NCBI GenBank assembly: GCA_000442125.1
Contig: KE546969.1
Span: 186,001-250,000, forward strand
Reading direction: 5' to 3'
Length of the DNA: 64,000 nucleotides
Source: Opeltia flavorubescens
Taxonomy: Eukaryota > Ascomycota > Lecanoromycetes > Teloschistales > Teloschistaceae
Shown here: in pieces, positions 33,232-45,073 of the stretch
Numbering within the stretch: the stretch's first letter is position 1
How the letters are laid out: the number at the start of each line of letters is the position of its first letter
Translations under genes and position numbers: made by a program
Notes under the pieces: model-generated
Told to the model about the DNA's origin: nothing
Databases searched by the model: none
The model's input: the letters and a program-made list of their open reading frames with translations, nothing else

Positions 33232-34335
33232 ATGGCACGTGAAAGTTTCGAGGGGCGAAGAAACAGAAGGAACAGCTCAGTTGATGCTGCAATAGAGTAC
33301 TCTCGCAGAAGCTCAGACAGAAGAGCCCTTGACCGAAGCAGCAGCAGAGACCGAGATCGCCGACGACACGCTGACGCAAAGAGACATCGGAATCGTTCCC
33401 GATCTCCATACCACAGAGATAGTGGATCTAAAGACTCTTACAGCGATCGCCAGAGTCGAAAGCGTGACAGTTCTCCCGACAGATCCTACAAGCGACAACG
33501 CCGTTACTCCTCTATGTCAAGAAGCTCTCGCGATGACTCTCACGAACCAAGGCGACGCTACAGCCGGCCACGGTCTCCAAAATCACAGCAAAAGAAATCG
33601 GGTGATACCAATCGACGCTACAGCGATCGCAGCATGTCACCGCCCCGGCGAAAACGATCTTCGTCCCACAAACACCACAGACACTCAAGACACTCACCAA
33701 GTCTCTCTCTCTCACCACCACCTCGTCCCCGCTCACCCCCACCATCAAAACGCTCTTCCCGCCCCCTCCCCTCTCAGCAAGACGCCTACACATCCACCTC
33801 CACCTCCACCTCTCTCGAAAAACCCACCTCCCCACCCTCAAAGGAAAAGCCCAACTACGCCCCTACCGGTATCCTCGCCGCAGAAACCAACACCGTAGCC
33901 AACACATCCATAGTCCTAAAATACCATGAACCACCCGACGCCCGCCTCCCTCCCCCTTCCCTCCCTCACCTCCTCTACATCTTCAAATCCTCCTCCCTCC
34001 TCCAAACTCTCCAACTGCACGAACGCTCCTGCTGGTTATTCGGCAGGGAGAAAGTCGTCGCGGACGTGGCGATCGAGCACCCGAGTTGTAGCAAGCAGCA
34101 TGCGGTGCTGCAATTCCGGTATGTGGTTAAGAAGGATGAGTGGGGGGAGAAGAAAGGGGGGGTGAAGTTGTATGTGTTGGATTTGGATAGCGCGAATGGG
34201 AGTTGGCTGAATGGGGAGAGGGTGGAGGGGAGGAGGTATGTGGAGGTTAGGCATAAGGATGTTTTGAGGTGGGGGAGTAGTGAGAGGGAGTATGTGGTTT
34301 TGGTGCCGGAGAAGGAGGGGAAGGAGGGGAGTTGA
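33232..34335 (+). CDS. FHA-domain splicing factor, SNIP1/Pml1-like
   Basis: Single exon, 367 aa, from MARESFEGRRNRRN (an earlier in-frame TTG is not used). Residues 1-210 are an RS-like region with many SR, RS and RD dipeptides (RSSSRDRDRRRHAD, RRYSDRSMSPPRRK). Residues about 230-360 are an FHA domain in the SNIP1/Pml1 pattern: KYHEPPDARLP, then CWLFGREKVVADVAIEHPSC, SKQHAVLQFR and LYVLDLDSANGSWLNGERV. Yeast Pml1 belongs to the RES complex, which helps retain and splice pre-mRNA; human SNIP1 is the homologue. The phosphothreonine-binding Arg (GRE), Ser (SKQH) and Asn (ANGSW) positions are present. It converges on the UNC-50 gene, 161 bp apart. Confidence 0.9.
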   Translation: MARESFEGRRNRRNSSVDAAIEYSRRSSDRRALDRSSSRDRDRRRHADAKRHRNRSRSPYHRDSGSKDSYSDRQSRKRDSSPDRSYKRQRRYSSMSRSSRDDSHEPRRRYSRPRSPKSQQKKSGDTNRRYSDRSMSPPRRKRSSSHKHHRHSRHSPSLSLSPPPRPRSPPPSKRSSRPLPSQQDAYTSTSTSTSLEKPTSPPSKEKPNYAPTGILAAETNTVANTSIVLKYHEPPDARLPPPSLPHLLYIFKSSSLLQTLQLHERSCWLFGREKVVADVAIEHPSCSKQHAVLQFRYVVKKDEWGEKKGGVKLYVLDLDSANGSWLNGERVEGRRYVEVRHKDVLRWGSSEREYVVLVPEKEGKEGS

Positions 34336-34496
34336 GGAGGGGGGTTTATAGGCTTGGTTGTGGATGAGTGGATGGGGAGAGCTCGAAAAATTTGTTTTGA
34401 GATAGATGGAAATGCTATACCCAGATTTTTTTGGCCGCCCGCGCTATGCATCCGTGATGTGCAATCATAAACTCTATTCACCTGCATATTTCGTTG

Positions 34497-35720
34497 TTAT
34501 CTTGCGCCTATAATTAACAACGGCCCAATATGCTTTGGTATATTGAAACCGAATAGGCTCGCAAACCACAATATCGCGTATAAAAACGTCGGACTGAGCA
34601 GCAGCTCCGTGTGGTGTAGAAATGGCAAAGCTTTCAATTTTTCCTTCATTAGCCTTGGTCACCCGCCAACGAGAAGTTATTGGGAGGAAGCTCACCGTTA
34701 TATCCCAGGAAGAAGATGATGGTGTAATATCCGAATGCAACGAGATATAGCGTATTGCCCAGCAATAGGGATATCCTGCTCTGTGTTAGAATTCCCCGTA
34801 TATCATTTTGGTAGCGCGAGGGAAAGGAAAGGAGGATCCGCAAGGGCCGGACTGACCAGTAATCCCTCGATATCAACGGTAGGAGCACAAATTGCAGCAC
34901 ATAGAGGAAAATCCAAACGGGGAAAAAGGCTCGTATCGCAACCTAGTTCGGCCCCAGTCACATTAGCCCAGTCTCCACTACCAGCTGTCTTCCGCTTCCC
35001 TCATCCCCCCAACCTTCTCCTTTATCACCCCCATAACCAAGAACACTCACATCAAAACAATACCCAAACTCCAACGCCTCCCCATCATCCCTTCCCCCCG
35101 TACCAGCCGTAGCATCTCCAAACAATCCTCTCCTTCTCCCACCTCTTAAACCTCTACTTCCCGGCCCTAACAACCTTCCGATGAGAAAATAGGCCGCAGT
35201 CGCAATGAGAAGGGAGAATAGTAGGAAATGTATAAATATGAAGATGAGTGTAAGACGGATTGTGGCGCCGATGGAGGTTGTAGAGGCGATGCCCCAGGCG
35301 AGGCCGGTGAGGAGTTGGAAGGCGGAGAGGAGGTAGGTGAAGGAGGGGTCGGCGAGGTGGTATGTGTTTTTTGTTTCTGTTGGGTAGGATCGTTAGGGGG
35401 TTTGAGATGTGGGAGTGGGAGGGGTGGCGGAGATGAGGAGGGGAGTGTTACGTTTCTGGGGGTGATATATTAGTTGAGTGATTGGGATGAGGGCGGGGAG
35501 GAGGTACGTACATGGTAGTATATCGATCTGAAGACTTTCTTGGGTGCGATGATTAGGTGTGTCATTTCCCAGATTGCCATTTCGAAATCCATCTGGGGGA
35601 ACTTGAAGAGTCTAAATCAAGGCTGATCAGCTACGTGCGCTCCTTTTGGGTTCGTCTCGGAGCACGTAAGAGGGGGTGGGGATCGAGGGTTGTGGCGGAC
35701 CTTTTGAAAAATCGTGGCAT
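34497..35720 (-). CDS. UNC-50/Gmh1 Golgi membrane protein
   Basis: Six exons (35720-35701, 35611-35508, 35376-35051, 34942-34857, 34775-34696, 34630-34497) sum to 249 aa, close to the usual 250-300. The protein starts MPRFFKRLFKFPQMDFEMA and continues IWEMTHLIIAPKKVFRSIYY and NTYHLADPSFTYLLSAFQLL, all typical of the family. Hydrophobic segments follow (LTLIFIFIHFLLFSLLIATA, VWIFLYVLQFVLLPLISRDY, LLGNTLYLVAFGYYTIIFFL), with about five membrane spans. It ends LPFLHHTELLLSP then LLIIGAR. The yeast homologue Gmh1 resides in the Golgi and interacts with the Arf exchange factor Gea1; UNC-50 is needed for receptor trafficking in animals. The basic GRRRGLFGDAT loop (exon 3) is an insertion typical of fungi. 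The 20-bp first exon and six exons in 1.2 kb are notable. Confidence 0.9.
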
Positions 35721-37031
35721 GCGCAGGCTTTCGGATCGAGACGCCGGTGTCGTACCACCGAACGTTGGAGTCCCGCCATGTTGCCGCGGGATCGAAATAT
35801 GGGGGTTCATCGAGTTGTGTATCCGTTGAAGGCAGATTCGCTATGAGCTTTGCAGCCTAGAAGTGTGCGGCGTATGAGAAATTGACTGTCGTAGAGTATT
35901 CGCGAGTGGTAAATTGGAAGTGGCACTAGGGTTCATCGCTGAGTGAGACGAGGACAGGACACTGTGAAAAGATGCAAGGCACCCGTCATACGAAATAGCT
36001 ACGTCTCCGCCCGGGCTTGGCATCTTTTCCGCTCCGCTCTCGTAGGTCTCATCAGCCCGGCACACGTGATGGAAATTCTTGTGGCTATCTCAAAATCCAA
36101 TATGCTACTTTTGGTTCACCCGGCATAGCATTCCAGAGATGCGTCATGCATGTGGCATAGTGAGCTGGGAAATTCTATCTCATTGGGGTTTTGTATGTTA
36201 CTGCTAGGCTAGTCTGATTCCATGCACTGTGAAATCAGACAATGATTGTACAAGCAGATGCTTTCATCTCAGCCGTCATCACACTTGATTTCCACTAGTT
36301 TATGAAGTTCCCATCGGACTCAGCGTCTTCAAAGTCAGAAATAGCTGCCAAGTCTTCTAGAAGTAAGACAGCAATCATGTTGTGGGGTTAAGCAAGCGAA
36401 TGGATTACTAGTGGGCCAATCGCAATGAATCCAGAGATCCACCCAATTTCGATCTGCATTCGGGCGATACTCCTGCAGCTGTGGCTAACGAAAGGAAGCC
36501 GCAGGAGCCTGATTGGTGTCACTACGACCGGCTTGACGGGAATTTGCATCGTTTCAGATTCGTGTTTGGTTAAGCGGGAGTGGGATATGCAATGGAGAAT
36601 CCCGAACCAGACTGACAACTTCTGCAGAATATCATTTCAGCCATCGAAAGCTGAGCGGTTAATATGATGAATAGCAGATGAGAAGGTCCCAGAAATTGTA
36701 TGAGCGATATATTATCGATGAAGCGATGGCTGCCAACTGTCAAACGCTACGTTGACAGCTAAGTGTTGGTCCAAGCGTTTAGCAATTTTTGGTGCATCAA
36801 GTGTCAAAAGTGCCCACACCACCACCTCCACCACTACTGTTCTCCATACCCCTGAGAAGCACGAACCCACCACAACGTGTCATTCCATTTGTCGTACGAA
36901 GCTTGACCCACAATTCAATGCAGAGCTTCACTGCTATGCTGTCAATGGATGATTGAGCCACCAACAGCCCGTCGGCTGCCGACTCCGTCTTGCCTTTCCC
37001 CAAATAACACTCTCAATCCTCTGTCGACATT
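35721..37031. other. Intergenic between UNC-50 and Sec7 genes
   Basis: 1.3 kb between two divergent genes. Short ORFs at 35841-36065, 36388-36618 and 36797-37003 show no family resemblance. A CAC/CCA trinucleotide run lies near 36812-36835. It probably contains both promoters. Confidence 0.5.
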
Positions 37032-40000
37032 ATGAACCTCCATCGGAAAGATACGCCTGCGCCGTTCGCTCGCAGCGCTCAATCGCCTCCTCGTACTCCT
37101 CCTCGCACTGGTAGCAAGCGTGCTTCCAAAGTGCATAAGTCCCCGCGCGACATCTATTTCGAGGGTCTCACAGACGACGCAAGGGGCGCCGAAGGAGATG
37201 ATACCACCCCAAAGGACAGGATATCACATGATTTGTCTCTCACGGCCAACATTGGACGCAGTTCTGTTGTCGACAATATGCTACTATCCCTCAATCCAGA
37301 CCAGCCAAAATTTGGGAGCCCTCCATATTCCTCCAACTCTCGCTTGACCTCGTCCGAAAGTCCCCGATCGCGAGGCCACCTGCCAAGTTCATCGCTAACT
37401 TCTGACTATTCCTTTCCATCGCCTTCTTCTGAAAATCGTCCAGACTCCCATCGATCAACCCATCATCCTCGCGGCCGCCGCAGCAATAGCTCCAATTTCC
37501 AATCGCTGAGTCGGATTGATAGCTTGACGACAGATGAAGAGAAGCCGGACAATAGGCGTACTCGGACGTATCAGTCGCAGAGAGCAGGCTTAGGTGGGCG
37601 GGCTGCGCTTCCGCCTTCACGTAGCGGCAGGAAAAGTAGTAAAAGCAGTGGAAGCTCAAGCGTGGATTTTGGACAAATGATGCGGCAATCTACAATTGGT
37701 CGACGGTCCGCCAGCTTCGATGATGGCCGTAGAAGACCATCATTTCCATTGGGCACTACTATGTCACAACCCATCATTTACAACAATATCGAGGCTGCTC
37801 CAACACCCACAGTTCCCTCCGGACCTCGCTCGCCGGTGATAATTCCTCCTGTGTTGGCCCAGCCTGCTTCATCATCCAACAAAAGATCTTTCCGTAATTC
37901 CGGCACGAAAAAGAGCAAATCGAGTGGGTTTAAACCAGCAACCCGTCAAGAGATGGACAGGCCACACGATGCGCGGCATCCTCCCCTTCCAGCCTCGAAG
38001 GAAGCGCGACCAGCTAGCCCGGTCAAGGACCACGAGGATACTTTTGTCACTCAGCAAAGACCACCAAGCCAATCGAGAGACCATGCGAAGGAGAGGCTAG
38101 GGTTCTTCCGAAGAGTCTTCATGTCGTCGAGAAACACCAATCCTCCTGCTACCGATGATTCTACTCCGTTCCAATCTTCTAGGAATAGCGTGCGAGCCAA
38201 TAGTCAGGTTGCCCCAGCTTCTTCAAGTATTGCAAAGGCTGGTCAATCAGCCGAGATAAGCCAAGCACCTAGAGGAACCATGCCTCAACCTTTAGCAAAG
38301 AAGCCTTCATCGTTCTTCAGGCGACGCAAGAAATCTATCTCCGAAAACGTCTTTGCTCCAGACCCTATACCAATTCAGCATCCAGATCTTCGACCACCAG
38401 ATCCAATAATGAAACACAATCCCTCCATGAGCAGCTTGCGCGAGCTTATGAATCCCTACCTCAGTAGCTCGATAGAATCAAGGAAAGGTTCCGCCTTGAG
38501 CCAGACTGACACAAAGCTCAAGAGTGGTGCAGTACCAATAGAAAAGTCCACTGTCAAGCCGGTGTTCCCTCAAACAGCTACCCACAATACTAACAACAAA
38601 CCTTCGTCTCGCGGGCAACAAGTCGAGGAACCGACATCTCAACATGCGGCAAGCGCTAGAGCAGATGCTTGTCACGACGACAATCTCCTTCAAGCTCATG
38701 ACCAATCTTTCCTCCATGATAATAGCAGCAATGAAACCCGGCTTACCGCATCCAAACCTCCAGTCTACGACTCAACGGAACCTCCGACTATGGAGATATC
38801 CAAAAGCAGCCGTGTGACACAGAACGAGCTACAGCACAATAGTGACGATCAGAAAGCCCCGTTCAACGACGGATCGATTCAATCCGCCCGGCCTCTTGCA
38901 GACTACACGCAGAACTCGGCTCGAAGAAAACCCCGAGCCACGAAGTCCAATCGCCCAAGAGCAGCTTCCGAAGAGACATTTTCAATGACCGAGAACGAAC
39001 CTCCAGCCCCCATAGATTCTGCTCCCGTTCAAGAGACAGTCCTTGCAGAGGTCACAAATGATGAGTCAACTCCACGAGTTTGGCTTCGGCCAGAAAGGTC
39101 AACTGAAGACCTCCGTAAGCTAGCAGAAAGCTCCGGATCTGCTGCAAACAACGAACAGCCGCAAGCCAGTGGCCGTCGGCCAACTTCCTCGAGGCGACCT
39201 CCCGTCCTAATTTCGATCAAGACTGCCCCTGAGACAGCTACTCCAACGGCATGCGATCCAAGAAGTCCTGATTTCGACGTGACCCTGCCCTTCCGCGAAG
39301 ATCGGGTACTAGCTCAGCGAGTCTTCGAAGGGGATGAAACCTTGGTGTCAAAAGCAAAGGCTGCCGCTTGGCTGGGTGAGGCAGGACCCGATCGTGCTCG
39401 AACACGGCGTGCATACATGGAATTGTTCGACTGGCAGAATCTGAATATACTGGCGGCACTTAGAGACTTTTGCGGTAGAGTTTTGTTGAAAGGAGAAACT
39501 CAGCAGGTCGACCGTATTCTTGATGCTTTCTCTTCACGATGGTGCGAATGCAATCCAAATCATGGGTTCAAGGCAACAGGTGCGGAACCCCCATCGAAAT
39601 AGTGGACACCGTTTAGTAAACTGACTAAGAATAGATGTTGTGCACACCATTTGCTACTCCATTCTGCTCCTGAATACTGATCTACACATGGCCGACATCG
39701 AACAGAAGATGACACGGGCACAATTCATCAAGAACACCCTTCCTACCATCCGCCGTGTTGCTGTAGATGCTGCCCCGGACGCGTTTGAGAGCAAGCGAGC
39801 GTCGACCTTACCGACCAGGAATTGGGCTGAGTCACCATCACGTCGTTCAAGGTCACCCACGCAAAGAAGGGATTCATCAGAGGGCCGTCGGTCATACGAA
39901 GGACCTCGGCCTACGTACCGACTGTCTTCTCGACCATCAGATCAAGCCGCGCAAGTGGTCCGGCTAAGTCAATCACCTACGCCTCTTGATTACGAAGCAA

Positions 40001-41628
40001 TTACCGATGATTGCGGCCCACTTGTCAAAGCCCCTTTCCATGGAAAGATGAACACGTGGGAGGTTCAAGTTGAGATTGTATTGAAAGACTTCTTCAATTC
40101 GATTCGTCAGCAGCGGTTGCCCATACATAAATTCGACAATCATGAAACTGCTGAACCTCCACCACCAGCAAGTCACAGCCTTTCAGCCATGACTTCTAAC
40201 GTTCTTCGTCGGACACCAAGTATGCTAAGTAAAGCAGGTTCGGAACATATGAGCTTCCGTGGCCGCTCGACAGAATCACGGCTTGGAACGGGTCGATGGA
40301 CCTCCAAGACGCGGTCACGCCCAAGACTGTATCCTTCTTCCACTGTTGGTTCAAGTCGGACAAGTTTGGAGGACCAGTCGTCTGCATGGACTCCTTCTGG
40401 ATCGAGTACCTGGAGCAAGTACTCCTTTGGCAAGACCCAGACATCCATGTCGGTTGACTCTTATTCTTCGACTTTGCCTTCCAATGACTATCAGCAAAGC
40501 ATAGGATTCGCCAATGCACTTAGTCAGGCCATCATCCGAGAGGAAGGTATCGTAGATCCCGCGGAAGACACCCTCAAGGCAACACCATTGCTCGAAGACG
40601 AGAGTCTCGAATTAGCAGGCGCACCGTGGGCGAAGGAGGGTATTCTGAAACACAAGCATCACCTCGAGGCCGTGGACAAAAAGTCGAGAGATCGAAACTG
40701 GGTCGAAAGCTTTGCCGTTATCGAGAAGGGTTGGATGAGGCTTTTCTCCTTCAACATGAATGCTAAGTCGCTAAGGCAAAAGGCCAAGCATCAAAAGACG
40801 TTTGGCGGTGTCGTGGGCGGTGGAAATTGGATGGACAGTGCGGAAGATTTGGGCAAATTCCTGCTACGCCAGACCATAGCCAGCGCCTTGCCTCCGCCCG
40901 GATATTCGAAAGCGAGACCTCATGTGTGGGCGCTGAGCCTGCCTAACGGAGCTGTTCACTTATTCCAAGTCGGGACACCTGAAATTGTGAAGGAGTTCGT
41001 GACGACCGCGAATTATTGGAGTGCTAGGCTTTCGAAAGAGCCTCTTGTTGGAGGGATCAGCAATATGGAGTATGGCTGGAGTGAGTCTGTCATCAATTCA
41101 GCCCTTCTGCAGCAAGAGAACGTACCTCCCTCCACTACCGGTAATGCGCGGCCGAGCTTGCAAAGTTCGATCCGTAGCTCGCTGGACCAAGGCAACGTTC
41201 GGGCCAAACTTCCTGGTGATCGAGTTGTCATAAGTGATTGGACACCGCCACAGCAAAGCATGGTCGCCAGTGTGCTATTGGAGGTCGATCAACTCAAAGC
41301 GCTAACGACGTATGTCCAAAACATTGAGGAGGAGCTGCAAAAGCATAATGAGCTACGAGCACCTGTGTCCTTGGCTTTTTCCACCAGACATCCAAATTCC
41401 ACCAAGGCGATGGCGAATTGGGAGCGGAAAAGCAGCTATCTCTTAAGGGAGATTGTCAAATTTCGGACATACATTGACTGTCTTCAAGCTGCGCAGGCGC
41501 AGAAAGAAGTCTTCTATGCTAATCGAAAGCCGCTCACGGACGAAAACATTGATACGGTAGCTGGTGCTGCAGAGGCAGAAGCACAGACGGAGGTGGAGCA
41601 GCCCGCCAGGGAGATGACTACGACATAA
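37032..41628 (+). CDS. Sec7-PH Arf guanine nucleotide exchange factor (Syt1-like)
   Basis: Two exons (37032-39579, 39635-41628) give 1513 aa. Residues 1-740 are disordered, Ser/Pro/Arg-rich. The Sec7 domain runs from about 750 to 950: LAQRVFEGDETLVSKAKAAA, WLGEAGPDRARTRRAYMELF, LLKGETQQVDRILDAFSSRW, whose Glu is the catalytic 'glutamic finger', and HTICYSILLLNTDLHMADIE assembled after the 55-bp intron. A disordered insertion (RRSRSPTQRRDSSEG) sits in the C-terminal part of Sec7 before FHGKMNTWEVQVEIVLKDFF. A split PH domain lies at about 1177-1315 (EGILKHKHHLEAVDKKSRDR, WVESFAVIEKGWMRLFSF, HVWALSLPNGAVHLFQVGT). A helical C-terminus with a coiled coil follows. The architecture matches fungal Syt1/EFA6-type GEFs that activate Arf at the plasma membrane or Golgi. 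Confidence 0.92.
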
Positions 41629-42187
41629 TTGATTTCGCTATATGAGTTTTGGGGGATGGCTCGACTCTTCGCTCACGACATGAATGTATAAAAGTAGTGG
41701 CTCTCATTCGCTTGAGGCTTGTTTTTGCTTGACGGATGGCTGATGTCTTTTGAACTGCGTATACCACCTTTGCCTTCTACAATGTTGATTTACATCTATT
41801 GGTTTGCTGTAATGGTGTAAGGCATGGTAGAAATGTATGATTAGAGTAGAATACCAGTCTATGGGGATCTCATCGCTGCTTGCTTTGGAAGGAGCGAGGG
41901 ACATGCGCTAGGAAGGTAATAGATTACTGTCGCTCGTCCCACCGTTTCGAACATGCTTACTTCATATTTGCCTCAACTATACCTCTCGATCTCTCTTTAT
42001 TGCTGAGCTTTGATTGAGACCTGTCAAATGTCGTTCTATTTTAAGGTACATAGCCTTGCTGCAAGTTGAGGATGGTGACCAATGGCAAGTGCAGCCTCGC
42101 GGTAGCTTTACACAACAGAGTACTTCTACTTTCAGCCAACAATCGTGTCTGAGCTGTGAATCATTCCAATCCTATCACACAAGCAAA
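41629..42187. other. Intergenic, no gene seen
   Basis: 559 bp between two plus-strand genes. It is A/T-rich near the downstream start and no motif was recognised. Confidence 0.4.
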
Positions 42188-45073
42188 ATGTCAGGACTGG
42201 AGATCGCTGCCAGCATAATCACATTCATTGGAGCTTCTAGGAAGGTTGCAGATGGCATCTCAAGGCTCGCAGGCCTAGAACATGCGCCAGATGTTTTACT
42301 GGCCTTGAATAACGAAGTATCGGACCTTCAATGCGTCATTGTAAGTAAACTCGTACCCTGGATCTGATGACTTCGGCTACCATCATTTAACACTATAGTC
42401 TTGCTGTGTACCAGGACGACATATCCGAACTCGAGCAGCAACATGAACACGTGCTGAAACGCTCAGTCACCCCAAGCTTCTGTCGATCCATAGAGAGAGC
42501 CAAGGAAATCATCTCAAGCCTAGAGAAGCTGATCGCATATGATCTCACCATCTTCGATGAGCGGACTGGCAAGCTCAGGCTCGATCGGTCAACGTGGCTG
42601 CGAGCGCAGAAGAAGGTCGAACAGGCCCAACTAGATGTCCGCGATTGCCGCCTTGAGCTTTCTACGGCCGTCGGTCTCATAACATCGTACGAGACATGGG
42701 AGCAAATCTTCGATGTGTGCCCAATGCTGATATCCCACAAGATCTGCGTCTATACAGCTATGTAGTCAAACGAATCGCTTCGGTATTGAACTGGAAACTT
42801 TCAAAACACAGAATGCTCAATTCTGCCATGATGTTTCCACCCGTATGATTGGTATCGAAAGCCATCTACATGAATTGACTGGATATATCAAGAACTCGGA
42901 TGGTGTCAAACATCGCACTTCGACACAGCCGCGGAGATTTGCCACTGAAGTTGATGCCCATATCAACAATATTCCTGCTGTGAGCAGTAGGCTTGATCAA
43001 GCCCGTCCTCTCCCCTCGCTCCATTTCCAGGTTCTCAGGCGCCGCCCTTGTGAGGGTGTTTGTCCCTGCATCTGTCATCAGACAATTCGGTTGCGATCAC
43101 CTGGATTCACCGAAAAGATCATCGGCCATCTGTTTGTTGGATACGCTGGCTTTCCGTCACTGTTCCAGAAGTGCGACATTTTGGGATGCAGCCAAGCATC
43201 GCCAAAGGTTGCAAAGATTGCTTATAAATTCCCGAGGTGGTTTTGGCAAAGAGCTGTCAATGTTGGCTTCTCTTGGAGCACCCCGGAGGGCCCAGAGCTG
43301 CTTCTCCGGTTTCCTTGCATACGCCCTTCTTCCTGTGAGTGGTTCAGTCTTGCAAGAATGGGAGATGCCAAGGGCATGCAAGATCTACTTGAACGAAAAC
43401 AAGCTAGTGGTGCGCTCCTCCAAATCTACAAATTGAACCATGACAGGTCATTAATTGATGACAAGTTCACGATATCGACGCTTCCTATGGCATGACTGCT
43501 CTCCATGTAAGCAACGGCTAACATTCCTCGGGCTAGTGGATGGCTAAGAAAATAAGTGGACTGTACATTGCCATAAACCTCGAGCGTCCGCCTTCTTGAT
43601 AGAGTCTCGCGCCGGTCAGTCTTTACACCTGCTCATGAAGATCTAACGAAACGATGCAGAGAAACAGATTTGAGTGCCGAGGATCATTTCGGACTGTGAG
43701 TTGCGAACCCCCAGTCCTGCTGAGGCTGAGCTCAGAAAAGCCAGCACACCAAGTCATTGCCTGCTTTTCCACAGCTCTGGAGTCGCTCAAAGACAAACGG
43801 TCGGGCTTATGATGCAAGAATATAATTTTGCTAACATGGACTCGGTTGATGATCTCCTGGACTCGCCTCCAATTCATGCCCTATACCGTCTGGAGGGTAA
43901 CAGCCCAACTTTTCGGATCATGCTAAAGACATTGTCTCGCTCGGCCCTAAATGCTCAAGACGCCATTGGCGAAACGTTACTGTTCAAAGCTATCAGGCGC
44001 AGCGATCTGGATTCGGGTGAGTTCGCGTCCTATCGGTACAAACATGAACTCATGAAACCTATTCGTCTAGTGCGCAAACTTCTCGAGTATGGCGCGAACG
44101 ACTTGAAGAAGAACACCCATGGCTATGCACCTATTTCAATCGCGTGTCCCATTGGAAATATTGCTATCGTGACTTGTCTGCTAGATCATGGAGCAAACCC
44201 AATGGCTGGGAACCTCTGGAACCCAAATTCATGTGCCTTGTGTTATACCGTTGGCTCAAATCGACACGACATACTTTTTCTCCTTCTCCAACATCTTTCA
44301 TGCTTTATCCGATGTGGGCCCCAACGCCAAAACCAAGCAAACGTGGTCAGTCCGATCAGCCGTCGTGCTTTTGAATTGTACCTCTACCTGAGCTAACGCA
44401 GACTAAGCTCCATTATGCCGCTTGTTATGCGGATGTCCAGACTCTTCAGATTCTATCTAGAGTACGGTGGGTCACGAACAACGTGCAGCAGCTTATCAAT
44501 GGTATGCATCAAGATGTGTGGACACCTCGAAGAATGATCGAAGCTCGTCGATGCAACATTATGGCGTGGGGCAGTGGTGATGTTCAACCTTTGAAAGAGA
44601 AGGATCCTGAAGAAGTTTATGAAGCTTTCATCCACCTTATTCAAAAGATCGTTGATGATCACCACGAATTCGATGGGCATCATCCAGCAACTCCTCCTTT
44701 CCCCGGACCATCGAGACCGAGAATGGTGCCAGTGCCACAGATAGGGACATGGCGATGGGATCTACAAGCGAAAGACACGGAAGTGGAGCAGAACCGTCGC
44801 GACCCTGGGAACATGATGGAGCCTGTTGTCGATGAGAGTACTGTCAGTGCTGCTGCTCCGGCTATTCTGGACATACCTGCACAGCCAAGTTCCATAGGCA
44901 CACAAGTACCGCGCATCCTCAAGGGCACACAAAACGAATATACAGCCGAGGTGGTATTATCGGAATGGCGTCGAGACGAATTCGAATGGGTAAGCCTTGG
45001 CCTGTTGGGAGGGGATCATCTTATGATTGATGGGCGGAGGGTCATGGCCCACTGCGCTTGCGCGTCGGCGTGA
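42188..45073 (+). CDS. Ankyrin-repeat protein with fungal N-terminal helical domain
   Basis: A multi-exon gene. Confident joins are 42188-42340, 42415-42714 and 42758 to about 43400, with later exons near 43465-43500, about 43620-44345 and 44401-45073. The N-terminus, MSGLEIAASIITFIGASRKV, is the hydrophobic start of a fungal domain (often annotated 'N-terminal of fungal STAND/ankyrin proteins') with a DDISELEQQHEHVLKR coiled coil. The middle has WFSLARMGDAKGMQDLLERK, a repeat-like capping helix. Ankyrin repeats follow: a partial ASYGMTALH, then IGETLLFKAIRRSD, HGYAPISIACPIGNIAIVTC and KLHYAACYADVQTLQILSRV. The C-terminus (HPATPPFPGPSRPR onward) is disordered and ends near GGDHLMIDGRRVM. Splice joins between 43400 and 43674 are unclear and may hide a broken exon. 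Function unknown; such proteins are expanded accessory genes. Confidence 0.7.

Noticed and set aside
33329-33898. 189-codon plus ORF within the FHA gene
   Set aside because: Alternative frame of the RS-rich region; repetitive codons keep other frames open.
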